Both the position numbers and the translations under genes were made by a program. Positions 7,486-15,444 of a DNA stretch of 64,000 nt are shown here, piece after piece. This stretch comes from Rhodospirillaceae bacterium (lineage in GTDB: Bacteria; Pseudomonadota; Alphaproteobacteria; UBA6615), in assembly GCA_018667335.1 (NCBI GenBank), contig JABIVD010000018.1:1-64000 (forward strand), read 5' to 3'. The first letter of the stretch is position 1. Each line of letters starts with the position of its first letter. Under the pieces are notes generated by a model. The model was given only the letters and a program-made list of their open reading frames with translations. It ran no database searches and was not told where the DNA came from.

Positions 7486-8310
7486 ATGAATAAAACTTTC
7501 AGTCTATTAGTTCTCGGTTTCCTAGGCTCGATCATCGCGGCTTGCCAGTCAACAGCGGCTTCGAATACCGTTGTCTCTTGGGTGACACTGCACACCTCGG
7601 CGGGGGAAACCGTGCGCGCACTCTACGCCGAACCCAAGCAGGCGGGGCGGCGGCCGGCGGTCATCTACAATCACGGTACGGGCGTACGCCAGTTCGGATA
7701 TGACGGCGCCGCGGCCAAGGGCTATGACGTCAAGGATTATGTGCGGGCAATTGCCGATGCCGGCTATGTCGCTCTGGCGCCTATTAGGGAGTTCAACAGC
7801 GATACGGCCCGTTTCGAACGCGGTCAGACGGTTGGCTCCGAGGCGGCCTGGGACGGCGTTGTCGAGGGAGGCATTCGCACTGTGCATGCGGCGCGCGCAT
7901 ACCTCACGGCAAGCCCCAGGGTGGCGGCCGACAAGATCGCCGTCATCGGTTTCTCTGAAGGCGGTAATGTCACCTTGTGGTCTCTGCTGGAGAATGCCAA
8001 CTACGCGGCGGCCGTTCTCATGTCGCCGGCTACCTTGCGCTCGGCGAGAAAATTTGGCCTTCGCTCGGCCGGCAAAGACCCCCGTATAGAGACCCTGACG
8101 CTGCCTGTTTTATTGACTGTCGGCGCCGACGACATGCGCCAAATTCGGAGGGTTACGAGTCGGCTGCTAGCACCGCGTCTCTCGCAGGTCAGTCAGGATT
8201 TTGCGTTCAAGGACAAATATCCAGGAGGGCACAAGTGGTTCCACAAGGTACGTCCCGAGCACTGGCGCGACGTTACGGCCTTTCTTCATTGCCGCTTTTC
8301 TCATTGCTAG
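7486..8310 (+). CDS. Dienelactone-hydrolase-like alpha/beta hydrolase, lipoprotein
   Basis: A 274-residue protein from the ATG at 7486, which is preceded by AGGAAGAG at 7471-7478. The N-terminus is a lipoprotein signal (hydrophobic core, then IIAAC with Cys near residue 20), so it is probably anchored in the envelope. The hydrolase core shows YNHG, a nucleophile elbow GFSEGG, an acid in VGADDM and a histidine in the GGHKWFH segment, giving a complete Ser-Asp-His triad of the DLH type. The substrate is unknown, perhaps an ester. The end, FLHCRFSHC, is odd for the family and coincides with the repeat also seen at 6906-6929. It sits alone in an IS-rich region. Confidence 0.75.
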   Translation: MNKTFSLLVLGFLGSIIAACQSTAASNTVVSWVTLHTSAGETVRALYAEPKQAGRRPAVIYNHGTGVRQFGYDGAAAKGYDVKDYVRAIADAGYVALAPIREFNSDTARFERGQTVGSEAAWDGVVEGGIRTVHAARAYLTASPRVAADKIAVIGFSEGGNVTLWSLLENANYAAAVLMSPATLRSARKFGLRSAGKDPRIETLTLPVLLTVGADDMRQIRRVTSRLLAPRLSQVSQDFAFKDKYPGGHKWFHKVRPEHWRDVTAFLHCRFSHC

Positions 8311-8893
8311 GGTTATAGGTTGGGCGTTTTGGCCTCACCCCGATTAGGCCCTATTACCTGAAGAATAAAAGCTTCCACAAAGCACCCCCGTGGCCCGTGA
8401 GCCGTGGCCCTGGGACACTGTCCCGCGGGCATTGTCACATTAACATGATCGAATGCTCAGACTGCTCGATGAATTGTAGGAGCTTGAACAGATCCTGCCC
8501 CCGATTTGAACCTGCTCTGGGCGGTTAGTTCAGATTCCTATTCGTGCAACCGGAAAGCCTGTTAACGACCAAATCCCTCTCCCTCCGCCATTAATCTCCC
8601 GTCACACCTATGTAAGAACACCGCATGCGCGGCCCTATTCCGAATGAATTCGGCGCGCGATGTCTCAAGCCTTCGTGATTGTCTGGCGACCATCTGTGAA
8701 AATCACAGCTTCACACCCCTCTGGAGCGCGCCCTTCAGATGTATGGCGCTCATTCTCTGTCCACGTCCTCGGACTGCTGGAGAAGGGTAGTCGAGAGTTT
8801 GATTCCGGTTGAGCCCTCATCAGTTGATCGGACCGGACCGTGTGGTCGTCAACAGCTCGGAGTAACGGGCGGTGTTGCGGTCTAGACGCCGGG
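8311..8893. other. Gene-poor stretch
   Basis: These 583 bases contain no reading frame with family resemblance or a credible ribosome site. The only recognisable item is the tRNA-Ser 3'-end copy at 8572-8590. The composition is less GC-rich than the core genes to the right. A weak minus-strand frame at 8665-8967 overlaps the chimeric gene and is not supported. Confidence 0.6.
8572..8590 (+). other. Duplicated tRNA-Ser 3' end, likely integration (att) site
   Basis: The 19 bases AATCCCTCTCCCTCCGCCA parse exactly as a tRNA end: T-loop AAT, T-stem CCCTC, acceptor strand TCCCTCC, discriminator G73 and CCA. G73 and this wording fit bacterial tRNA-Ser. The 5' part of a tRNA (GGAGGGA, anticodon arm) is absent upstream, so this is not a tRNA gene. 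Tyrosine-recombinase elements integrating into a tRNA gene leave such a 3' copy at their far end. The orientation places the element on the left (below 8572) and the intact tRNA beyond the left edge. Confidence 0.6.
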
Positions 8894-9856
8894 TCAGGTG
8901 CCGCAAAAAGTCTGGTAGGGCAGGGTCGTTTGCGCTCCGGGTTCGGCGTAGCTCTCTTGACCTGCAATCACATCGAACGGATGACTCACGGCAGCGAGCA
9001 GCGCCTCGAAGGGGGACATGTCCTCGTGCTCGACTGCAGCGGTTAGAGCCTCTTCGACCTTGTGATTGCGCGGGATATAGATCGGATTGATCCGGTCCAT
9101 CGCATCTGCGCGTGCCTCTGCTTCGACATCTTCTCCGGACAGCCGCGCGCGCCAGTTTTCCAACCAAGTGTTGATGGCGGAAAGCTCGGCGAACTGGCCC
9201 TGCACAGGGATCGCATTGCCACGTACCGCCGTTGCCAAGTGACGGAAAACCAAAGTGAAGTCGGCACCGCCTTGATGCATCGCTGTCAAAAGACCGCCGA
9301 TCAGTTCGCCATCCGCTGCTTGTTCCGTGGTCAGGCCAATTTTCCGGCGCATTGCCGCCGTCCAGTGCGCGTCATAGCGCGCGGGGGTGGTGTTGATTAC
9401 GTCGGTCAAAATCTCGATTGCGCCGTCCTTGTCGGGATCAATCAACGGGATCAGGGTTTCTGCCAGTCGCGCAAGATTCCAGCCCAGAATGTCAGGCTGG
9501 TTGCCATAGGCGTAGCGGCCTTGGGTGTCGATGGAACTGAAGACCGTGTCCGGCGCGTAGCTGTCCATGAAGGCGCAAGGGCCGTAGTCGATGGTCTCGC
9601 CCGAAATGGTTGTGTTGTCGGTGACCGCGGTCGGCCGGTTGTGGAACTCGAACCCGTTCGCATCGAGGGTGAGCTCGTCCGCGACGGAGCGCCCGTCATA
9701 GACCGGCACCGTGCGGTGGTCCGGGGTCTCGTCGCGTCGGTTGGACTCGCCGTAGGGCGAAATATGGGTGACCGGCTTGATGCCGTTGTCGACGACGTAG
9801 TTCACCGAGGCTTCGATGAACGGGAGATCCTGGGTGTCGTATGCCGGTTGCGTCAT
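8894..9856 (-). pseudogene. Chimeric gene: CmcJ/NvfI-type N-terminus fused to SelO C-terminal half
   Basis: An uninterrupted 320-codon frame made of two unrelated families. Residues 1 to about 78 resemble the start of CmcJ/NvfI-family oxidoreductases (EASVNYVV, DHRTVPVYDGR, LDANGFEFHNRPTAV). From about residue 79 the sequence is the protein adenylyltransferase SelO (YdiU): TDN-TTISGETIDYGPCAFMD at 79-98, then SSIDTQGRYAYGNQP, WNLARLAE, IPRNHKVEEA and the end TFCGT. SelO is normally about 490 residues. The missing half carries its nucleotide-binding lysine and glutamate, so catalysis is unlikely although the metal-site DYG remains. CmcJ likewise lacks most of its fold. The ATG at 9856 is preferred over a TTG at 9895. 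It is probably a deletion product, since both families have a TD pair at the joint. Confidence 0.8.
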
Positions 9857-9952
9857 GGGACGTCTCGCGAATGGTTGTGCCGTTGCAGGTATCAAATAGG
9901 TTCCGGTGGGCGCCTGTCGAGCGGATTCTGTCGCTGCACCTGAACTGGGTTC

Positions 9953-10588
9953 CTAGACCGCCGCGCTGGGGCGCGCCTTCACGGCGTCGAACCAGCGCCG
10001 GGCGTGGGTGGCATCTTCGGGCAGGGTGAGCTTCAGCCAGCCGGCGAACTCGACGGTGGCGAAGGCCATGATGTCGGCGGCCGAGAAGGTGTCGCCGGCG
10101 AGATGCTCCCGGTCCGCCAGTGTCGCATCGAGCAGCGCGAAGAAATGCGTAACCCTGAGTTTGCCGCGTTCGGCCAGGTCCGGGATCTGCGCGTAATTGT
10201 GCGGCCCGGTCAGCGCCCGGTCGGCCAGGCGCTTGGCGGCGTTGCGCAGCCCTTCGCCGACGGCAAGGAAGCCTTCCTGCTCGGCCCGCCAGACCCAGTC
10301 GGCCACGGCGGCCTTCTCGCAGGCGTCCCGGCCCAGCAGCACCGGATCGGGATGGGTCTCCTCAAGATAGCGCCAGCAGCCCTGGCTCGAGAAGTAACGC
10401 TCGCCGTCATCGGTCTCGAGCACAGGCACGGTGCAGAACGGGTTGATGGCGCGGAACGCCTCGCCCATCTGTTCCTGCTCACCCAGATTGACCTCGACGG
10501 TCTCGATGGTGTCGCTCAGACCCTTCTCGGCGATGAACATGCGCACCAGGCGCGGGCTGGGCGCTGTCGCGCAATCATAGAATTTCAT
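9953..10588 (-). CDS. Glutathione S-transferase family protein
   Basis: A 211-residue cytosolic protein. The N-terminal thioredoxin-like domain (residues 1-80) opens MKFYDCATAPSPRLVRMF, with a serine at the usual glutathione-activating position, the cis-proline segment CTVPVLE, and the SQGCWRYLEE stretch in place of the usual ESxAI glutathione-contact motif. The all-helical C-terminal domain includes TFSAADIMAF, the N-capping box of the fold. The substrate is unknown. It is one of three GST genes in this part of the window; the neighbouring minus-strand cupin gene is upstream by 59 bp. Confidence 0.85.
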   Translation of the reverse strand: MKFYDCATAPSPRLVRMFIAEKGLSDTIETVEVNLGEQEQMGEAFRAINPFCTVPVLETDDGERYFSSQGCWRYLEETHPDPVLLGRDACEKAAVADWVWRAEQEGFLAVGEGLRNAAKRLADRALTGPHNYAQIPDLAERGKLRVTHFFALLDATLADREHLAGDTFSAADIMAFATVEFAGWLKLTLPEDATHARRWFDAVKARPSAAV

Positions 10589-10647
10589 CGGTGTGTCCCC
10601 GTCTGGAATGTCGTGAGTGGCAGCTTAGGCGTTTAGGCCCGCTCGCT

Positions 10648-11052
10648 TCAATCGGTGACCGGCCAATGATCGTCCACCCGCACCGCCTCGTCCTCGCCCG
10701 GCCAGGGGGGCATGGTCGACAGCACAAACCGCAGCGGTTCGTCGCCGATGGTGCGGAACTGAAAATGCGTGCCCAGTGGGATCGTCAACGCGGTGCCGGT
10801 GGTGACCGGGGTCACCTCTTCGTTGCCGTCGAGGGCCCGCCAGACTTCGCCTTCGCCCGACAGGAAGTACCAGATCTCCTCGACCGTACGATGGCGCACG
10901 GCCAGCGACATAGCGCCAGCCGGCAGGGTGCAGTGGGCGAAGGTGCCGCCCGGTCGCGCGCCCATCACGCGGATCTCCGATCCGTCGGGCGCGATGGCGT
11001 CGACGTTTTCCTCGAGTTGTGCCGTCTCGAATGTTTTGGCCTCGAAACTCAT
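10648..11052 (-). CDS. Small cupin-domain protein
   Basis: A 134-residue single-domain cupin. The barrel core is visible as H-T-V-E-E-I-W-Y-F-L-S-G-E-G (about residues 54-67), equivalent to cupin motif 1, and as TIPLGTHFQFRTIG (about 89-102), equivalent to motif 2. Histidines and glutamate in these motifs would form a metal site. The polypeptide ends in an acidic WP-rich tail. No pathway is evident from the neighbours; a role as a small isomerase, dioxygenase or sugar-binding protein is equally possible. Confidence 0.75.
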   Translation of the reverse strand: MSFEAKTFETAQLEENVDAIAPDGSEIRVMGARPGGTFAHCTLPAGAMSLAVRHRTVEEIWYFLSGEGEVWRALDGNEEVTPVTTGTALTIPLGTHFQFRTIGDEPLRFVLSTMPPWPGEDEAVRVDDHWPVTD

Positions 11053-11116
11053 GCGTGTTCCCCCGGTGACTAGCCCGCGCGCTCAGATGTGCAGCAGCCC
11101 GCCCGGGGGCGTCAAG

Positions 11117-11293
11117 TCATGCGCCGCCGATCGTGTCCTGGAGCTGGCGGTCGAAGTCGCGCAGGTCGAGTTCCGTCTTGCCGTCGTTCGTGGTGCCGGC
11201 ACCGGCACAGGCGCTCAGCGCGAGGGCAGCAACCAATGCGATTGCGAGGGAACGGTGGGTTTTCGGGTTTTGGGTAATCGGATTTTTCATCAT
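11117..11293 (-). CDS. Small lipoprotein of unknown function
   Basis: A 58-residue frame with a basic N-terminus (MMKNPITQNPKTHR), a hydrophobic run and a lipobox LSAC at about residues 26-29. The mature peptide would be only about 30 residues and is rich in acidic and polar residues (DLRDFDRQLQD). No strong ribosome site is seen. It resembles entericidin-sized lipoproteins in layout but not in sequence. Confidence 0.5.
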   Translation of the reverse strand: MMKNPITQNPKTHRSLAIALVAALALSACAGAGTTNDGKTELDLRDFDRQLQDTIGGA

Positions 11294-11507
11294 GGCTAAC
11301 AGGTGGGACGTGGTGGGTGCGAAAACCAACCACAGATCTGTGAGGCAACCGGATCGCCCCGGATCGCTGCCCAAGGACCTGTGACATCCCGAAACGGCTG
11401 GTTTTCCGGCGATGTTCGATATTTTCACATATTTTCGCTGGACTCTGTTAATTAATGACGTAGTTATATGTTGAATAGAATAATACACGAATAATTAGTG
11501 TGATATA
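11294..11507 (+). promoter_or_regulatory. AT-rich leader of the sulfate-assimilation operon
   Basis: This 214-bp gap separates the lipoprotein gene (minus strand) from cysG (plus strand). Its last 60 bases are strikingly AT-rich for this genome and contain TTAATTAAT, AATAATAC and AATAATTAG, the only plausible promoter or regulator-binding area for cysG through cysH. No clear Shine-Dalgarno sequence precedes the cysG ATG. I cannot assign a specific operator. Confidence 0.4.
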
Positions 11508-12926
11508 ATGGAAAACCTTCCTCTTTTCTTCCGCCTTCGTAAGCGCCCCGTCCTGCTGGTCGGCGCGGGTGCGGCCGCTGTCGCGAAGGCCCGCCTGCTC
11601 CTGGCGGCGGGTGCGGATGTCCGCGTCGTCGCGCCTCAAGGCCTGGGAGAAGTCGCGGATTGGGCCGCCCAGGGCCGTCTACGCTGGGAGCGCCGCGCGT
11701 TTGATCCCGCCGACGTTGCCGGCATGACCCTGGTGATCGGTGCGATGGGCGATGACGAATTGGATGCGGCCGTCGCCGACGCCGCAAAAGAGGCCGCAAT
11801 CCCGGTCAATATCGTCGACCGGCCCGAACTCTCGTCCTTCATCGTCCCCTCGATCGTCGACCGGTCGCCGGTCACCATCGGCATCTCCACCAACGGTTCG
11901 TCCCCGGTCCTGGCGCGGCGCCTGCGTGAACAGATCGAGACGCTCCTGCCGACCAATCTCGGTCGCCTGGCAAACTTTCTGAACAGTTTCCGAAGCGCGG
12001 TGAAGGCGAAAGTCGACAGCTTCGATGCGCGTCGCCGGCTGTGGGAAGACATCATTGACGGCCCCATTGCGCGTGACGTTCTGGCCGGGCGTGAGACGGA
12101 TGCGCGCGAGGCGATGCTGTCGCGCATTAACCGGCGACATGCGGGTGAGGTCGCATACGGGCATGTCGATATCGTTGGCGCGGGGCCGGGCGACCCGGAA
12201 CTTCTCACGGTGAAGGCCCTGCGAGCGCTGCAGGACGCCGACCTCGTGGTCTATGACCGCCTCATCGGCGACGAAATCCTTGATCTCGTGCGGCGTGACG
12301 CCGAGCGCATCTATGTCGGCAAGGCGCGGTCGAACCACGCCGTGCCCCAGGATCAGATCAACGAGCTCCTGGTCACCCATGCCCGGGCCGGGCGCCGGGT
12401 GGTCCGCCTGAAAGGTGGCGACCCGTTCGTCTTCGGCCGCGGCGGCGAGGAGGTCGAGCGTCTGCGCGCTGCGGGCATCAGCACTGCCGTCATCCCCGGA
12501 ATCACGGCGGCCACCGGTTGCGCGGCGTCGGCCGGGCTGCCGCTGACCCATCGCGACCATGCTTCAGCCGTCACCTTTGTGACCGGCCATGGTGTCGACG
12601 GCGAACCGGATGTGGATTGGTCGGCTCTTTCCGGTCCGCGCCACACCCTGGTTGTCTATATGGGCGTGTCCCGGGCCGGCAGTCTCGCCAGGCAACTGAT
12701 CGGTCACGGCCGCGCACCCGACACGCCGATTGCCATAATCGAAAACGGCACACGGCCGGATGAGCGGGTCATTGTCGGCACCCTGGCGAACGTCCCGTCG
12801 CTGGTCCGCACCGCACAGGTGGGTGCGCCCGCGCTGATCGTGATTGGCGAGGTGGCGGCGCTGGCCGACGCCGCGCGAGAACTCGTATTCAGCACGTCAA
12901 ATATCCCCAACGCCCTGGCCGTTTAG
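11508..12926 (+). CDS. cysG: Siroheme synthase CysG (dehydrogenase/ferrochelatase and uroporphyrinogen-III methyltransferase)
   Basis: A 472-residue fused enzyme making siroheme, the prosthetic group of the sulfite reductase encoded two genes on. The N-terminal half (residues 1-150) has the NAD-binding GAGAAAVAKARLLL loop and the Sirohm_synth segment (SIVDRSPVTIGISTNG). The C-terminal half (about 216-460) is the SAM methyltransferase, with VDIVGAGPGDPELLT, DLVVYDRL, RLKGGDPFVFGRGGEE and GITAATGCAA. Length and order match the trifunctional family. It heads the operon cysG-DUF2849-cysI-DUF934-cysH. Confidence 0.95.
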   Translation: MENLPLFFRLRKRPVLLVGAGAAAVAKARLLLAAGADVRVVAPQGLGEVADWAAQGRLRWERRAFDPADVAGMTLVIGAMGDDELDAAVADAAKEAAIPVNIVDRPELSSFIVPSIVDRSPVTIGISTNGSSPVLARRLREQIETLLPTNLGRLANFLNSFRSAVKAKVDSFDARRRLWEDIIDGPIARDVLAGRETDAREAMLSRINRRHAGEVAYGHVDIVGAGPGDPELLTVKALRALQDADLVVYDRLIGDEILDLVRRDAERIYVGKARSNHAVPQDQINELLVTHARAGRRVVRLKGGDPFVFGRGGEEVERLRAAGISTAVIPGITAATGCAASAGLPLTHRDHASAVTFVTGHGVDGEPDVDWSALSGPRHTLVVYMGVSRAGSLARQLIGHGRAPDTPIAIIENGTRPDERVIVGTLANVPSLVRTAQVGAPALIVIGEVAALADAARELVFSTSNIPNALAV

Positions 12927-12937
12927 GAGAACAAACG

Positions 12938-13273
12938 ATGTCACAGCAGGTAATTTCGGCAAATCGGCTGGGCGACGGGGTCGTCGTCTATCTGGCCGCG
13001 GACAACAGCTGGTCCGAATTCATAGCCGGCAGCGTGATCGCGCTGGATGAGCCGACCGCGGACGGTTTGCTGGCGCATGCCAAACAGGCCGAGCAGGACC
13101 GGGTCGTGATCGACCCCTACCTGATCGACGTGGCCGAGGTCGACGGCGAGGTCCGTCCGACCAAATACCGGGAATTCATTCGCGCGACCGGGCCGAGTAT
13201 CCGGTCCGATCTGAGCAAGCAGAACTGGGCGCCCGAGACGGGCGCACACGACAGCGGCACACAGGGGAAATAG
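12938..13273 (+). CDS. DUF2849 protein of the sulfite-reduction operon
   Basis: A 111-residue soluble protein of the DUF2849 family, beginning MSQQVISANRLGDGVVVYL and containing DNSWSEFI. The family is almost always found between siroheme synthase and CysI in alphaproteobacteria, and that is its position here (11 bp after cysG, 4 bp before cysI). A partner or maturation role for sulfite reductase is inferred from this linkage only. The last 20 residues are polar and probably disordered. Confidence 0.85.
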   Translation: MSQQVISANRLGDGVVVYLAADNSWSEFIAGSVIALDEPTADGLLAHAKQAEQDRVVIDPYLIDVAEVDGEVRPTKYREFIRATGPSIRSDLSKQNWAPETGAHDSGTQGK

Positions 13274-13277
13274 GTGC

Positions 13278-14933
13278 ATGTATATCTATGATGAAATCGA
13301 CCAGACCATGGTCGACCAGCGGGTCAATCAGTTCCGTGATCAGGTCCGTCGCCGCATCGCCGGCGAACTGAGCGAGGACGAGTTCAAGCCGCTCCGCCTG
13401 ATGAACGGTGTGTATCTGCAACTGCATGCCTACATGCTGCGTGTCGCCATTCCCTATGGCACGCTGTCGGCCGAGCAGATGCGCAAGCTCGCCTGGATCG
13501 CGCGCAAGTATGACCGCGGCTACGGTCACTTCACGACTCGCCAGAATCTTCAGTTCAACTGGCCGAAACTCGAAGAGCTTCCCGACCTCCTGGCCGAACT
13601 CGCCAGCGTGCAGATGCATGCGCTGCAGACCAGCGGAAATTGCATCCGCAACGTCACCGCCGATCAGTATGCCGGTGTTGGCGCAGACGAGGTAATCGAC
13701 CCGCGCATCCACGCCGAGATCATCCGGCAGTGGTCTACCCTGCATCCGGAATTCACGTTTCTGCCGCGCAAGTTCAAGATCGCCGTCACGGGTGACCAGT
13801 CTGATCGCGCCGCGGTAAAGGTCCATGATATCGGCCTGATCGCCAAGCGTGATGCGGCCGGCGAACTGGGCTTCGAGGTGATTGTCGGCGGCGGCCTGGG
13901 CCGGACCCCGATGGTCGGACCGTCCATCCGCGACTTCCTGCCCGAGAAGCACCTGCTGTCCTATCTGGAGGCCGTTCTGCGGGTCTACAACCAGCTCGGC
14001 CGTCGCGACAACATGTACAAGGCGCGGATCAAGATACTGGTTCACGAGACCGGTGCCGAGAAGTTCACCGAGATGGTGGAACGCGAGTGGGAACAAATCC
14101 GCGACACGGCGGTGGAGCTACCTGCCGGCGAGCGCGAGCGCGTCGCGGCGTTCTTTAATCCGCCGCTCTATGACGCGGCCGGCGATGCGGCCGAGACCCT
14201 GACGCGGGACATCGCGGGAGACGTAGACTTCGCCCATTGGGTGGATACCAACGTCGCGCCCCACAAGGCCGACGGCTACGCCATCGCCAATATCTCGCTC
14301 AAGCCCATCGGAGGGGTCCCGGGCGACGCCTCGGCCGAACAGATGGACGCGGTCGCCGCGTTGGCGGAACGGTTCAGCCTCTCGGAGATTCGGGTGACCC
14401 ATGAGCAGAATCTCGTGCTGCCTCATGTCCGCCAGGATGAGCTGTATGCGGTCTGGCAGACCCTCAAATCCTATGATTTGCACACGCCGAATCTGGGGCT
14501 CGTCAGCGATATGATCGCCTGCCCCGGGATGGATTATTGCGCGCTGGCGAATGCCCGCTCGATCCCGCTGGCCCAGGAGATCAGCGAGCGTTTCGCCGAT
14601 CTGGACCGTCAGCACGATATTGGCGAGCTGAAGCTTAAAATCTCAGGCTGCATCAACGCGTGCGGTCACCATCATGTGGGCCATATCGGCATTCTCGGCG
14701 TCGACCGGAAGGGCGAGGAGTATTACCAGATCACGCTCGGCGGCAGCGGCGCGGAAGATGCAAGCGTCGGGGAGATCGTCGGTCCGGCATTTCCCTACGA
14801 CAAAGTGGTCAATGCGATCGAAACGCTGACCGACGCCTACTTGGCTGTCCGCGCCGATGGCGAACGTTTTCTCGATACCTACCGGCGGCTCGGTGCCGAT
14901 CCGTTCAAGGAGGCCCTCTATGGCGTTAATTAA
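13278..14933 (+). CDS. cysI: Assimilatory sulfite (nitrite/sulfite) reductase, hemoprotein subunit
   Basis: A 551-residue cytoplasmic enzyme that reduces sulfite to sulfide with six electrons using a siroheme coupled to a 4Fe-4S cluster. Two ferredoxin-like half-domains are present (starting around LRLMNGVYLQ and GYAIANISLK). The cluster ligands are C-x5-C in ACPGMDYC and C-x3-C in SGCINACGHHHVG. The arginine-rich siroheme pocket is seen around TRQNLQFNW and TSGNCIRNVT. The gene overlaps the following DUF934 gene by 14 bases. Confidence 0.93.
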   Translation: MYIYDEIDQTMVDQRVNQFRDQVRRRIAGELSEDEFKPLRLMNGVYLQLHAYMLRVAIPYGTLSAEQMRKLAWIARKYDRGYGHFTTRQNLQFNWPKLEELPDLLAELASVQMHALQTSGNCIRNVTADQYAGVGADEVIDPRIHAEIIRQWSTLHPEFTFLPRKFKIAVTGDQSDRAAVKVHDIGLIAKRDAAGELGFEVIVGGGLGRTPMVGPSIRDFLPEKHLLSYLEAVLRVYNQLGRRDNMYKARIKILVHETGAEKFTEMVEREWEQIRDTAVELPAGERERVAAFFNPPLYDAAGDAAETLTRDIAGDVDFAHWVDTNVAPHKADGYAIANISLKPIGGVPGDASAEQMDAVAALAERFSLSEIRVTHEQNLVLPHVRQDELYAVWQTLKSYDLHTPNLGLVSDMIACPGMDYCALANARSIPLAQEISERFADLDRQHDIGELKLKISGCINACGHHHVGHIGILGVDRKGEEYYQITLGGSGAEDASVGEIVGPAFPYDKVVNAIETLTDAYLAVRADGERFLDTYRRLGADPFKEALYGVN

Positions 14934-15441
14934 GGATCGCGAGTTGTCCGAGGACGGCTGGCTCTATATCGCCGATGGCGCGTCCGTCCCGGCCGAAGGC
15001 GGCGCGATAGTGCCGCTCAAACGCTGGCGGGCGGAGCGCGAACAATTGTCCGGACGCAACGCGCCGATCGGCGTGCGGCTCGACCCCGACACAGAAGCTG
15101 AAAGCCTGTCCGAGGATGTGGCCCGGCTGGACCTCATTGCCGTCCCGTTCGATCAATTCAAGGATGGCCGGGGCTATTCGACGGCGCGTTTGCTGCGCGA
15201 ACGGTTCGGCTTCACCGGCGAGCTGCGTGCGGTCGGCAATGTTCTTCGTGATCAGTTGGCGTTTCTCGAGCGCTGCGGGTTCGACAGTTTCGAATATGCC
15301 GGTGGCACCGCGGCGGCCGAGGCGCTGGAGGCCTTCGACGAGATTGGCGTTGTCTATCAGACGGCGACGGACCGCCGCCAATCGGCGGCGTCGACGCGTA
15401 ACCACCCGTCGCGCGCGTTCTCGAACGGGACGAGCGGATAG
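14920..15441 (+). CDS. DUF934 protein, sulfite reductase-associated
   Basis: A 173-residue protein of the DUF934 family, which sits between CysI and CysH in many proteobacteria. The start at 14920 is inside cysI, with AAGGAGG at 14907-14913 as ribosome site. Conserved parts are IVPLKRW near residue 32, DLIAVPFDQFKDGRGYS and LRERFGFTGELRAVGNVLRDQL. It has no signal or membrane segment. A role in supplying electrons or assembling the reductase has been suggested for the family by gene context; nothing in the sequence proves it. The C-terminal 30 residues are Ser/Thr/Arg-rich. Confidence 0.88.
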   Translation: MALIKDRELSEDGWLYIADGASVPAEGGAIVPLKRWRAEREQLSGRNAPIGVRLDPDTEAESLSEDVARLDLIAVPFDQFKDGRGYSTARLLRERFGFTGELRAVGNVLRDQLAFLERCGFDSFEYAGGTAAAEALEAFDEIGVVYQTATDRRQSAASTRNHPSRAFSNGTSG

Positions 15442-15444
15442 GTC

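Noticed and set aside
8470-8590. Possible complete tRNA-Ser gene
   Set aside because: Only the 3' 19 bases fit; no acceptor 5' strand, D arm or anticodon arm precedes them.
8665-8967. Minus-strand frame of 100 codons in the gene-poor stretch
   Set aside because: Arg/Pro-rich peptide with no ribosome site, overlapping the end of the chimeric gene.
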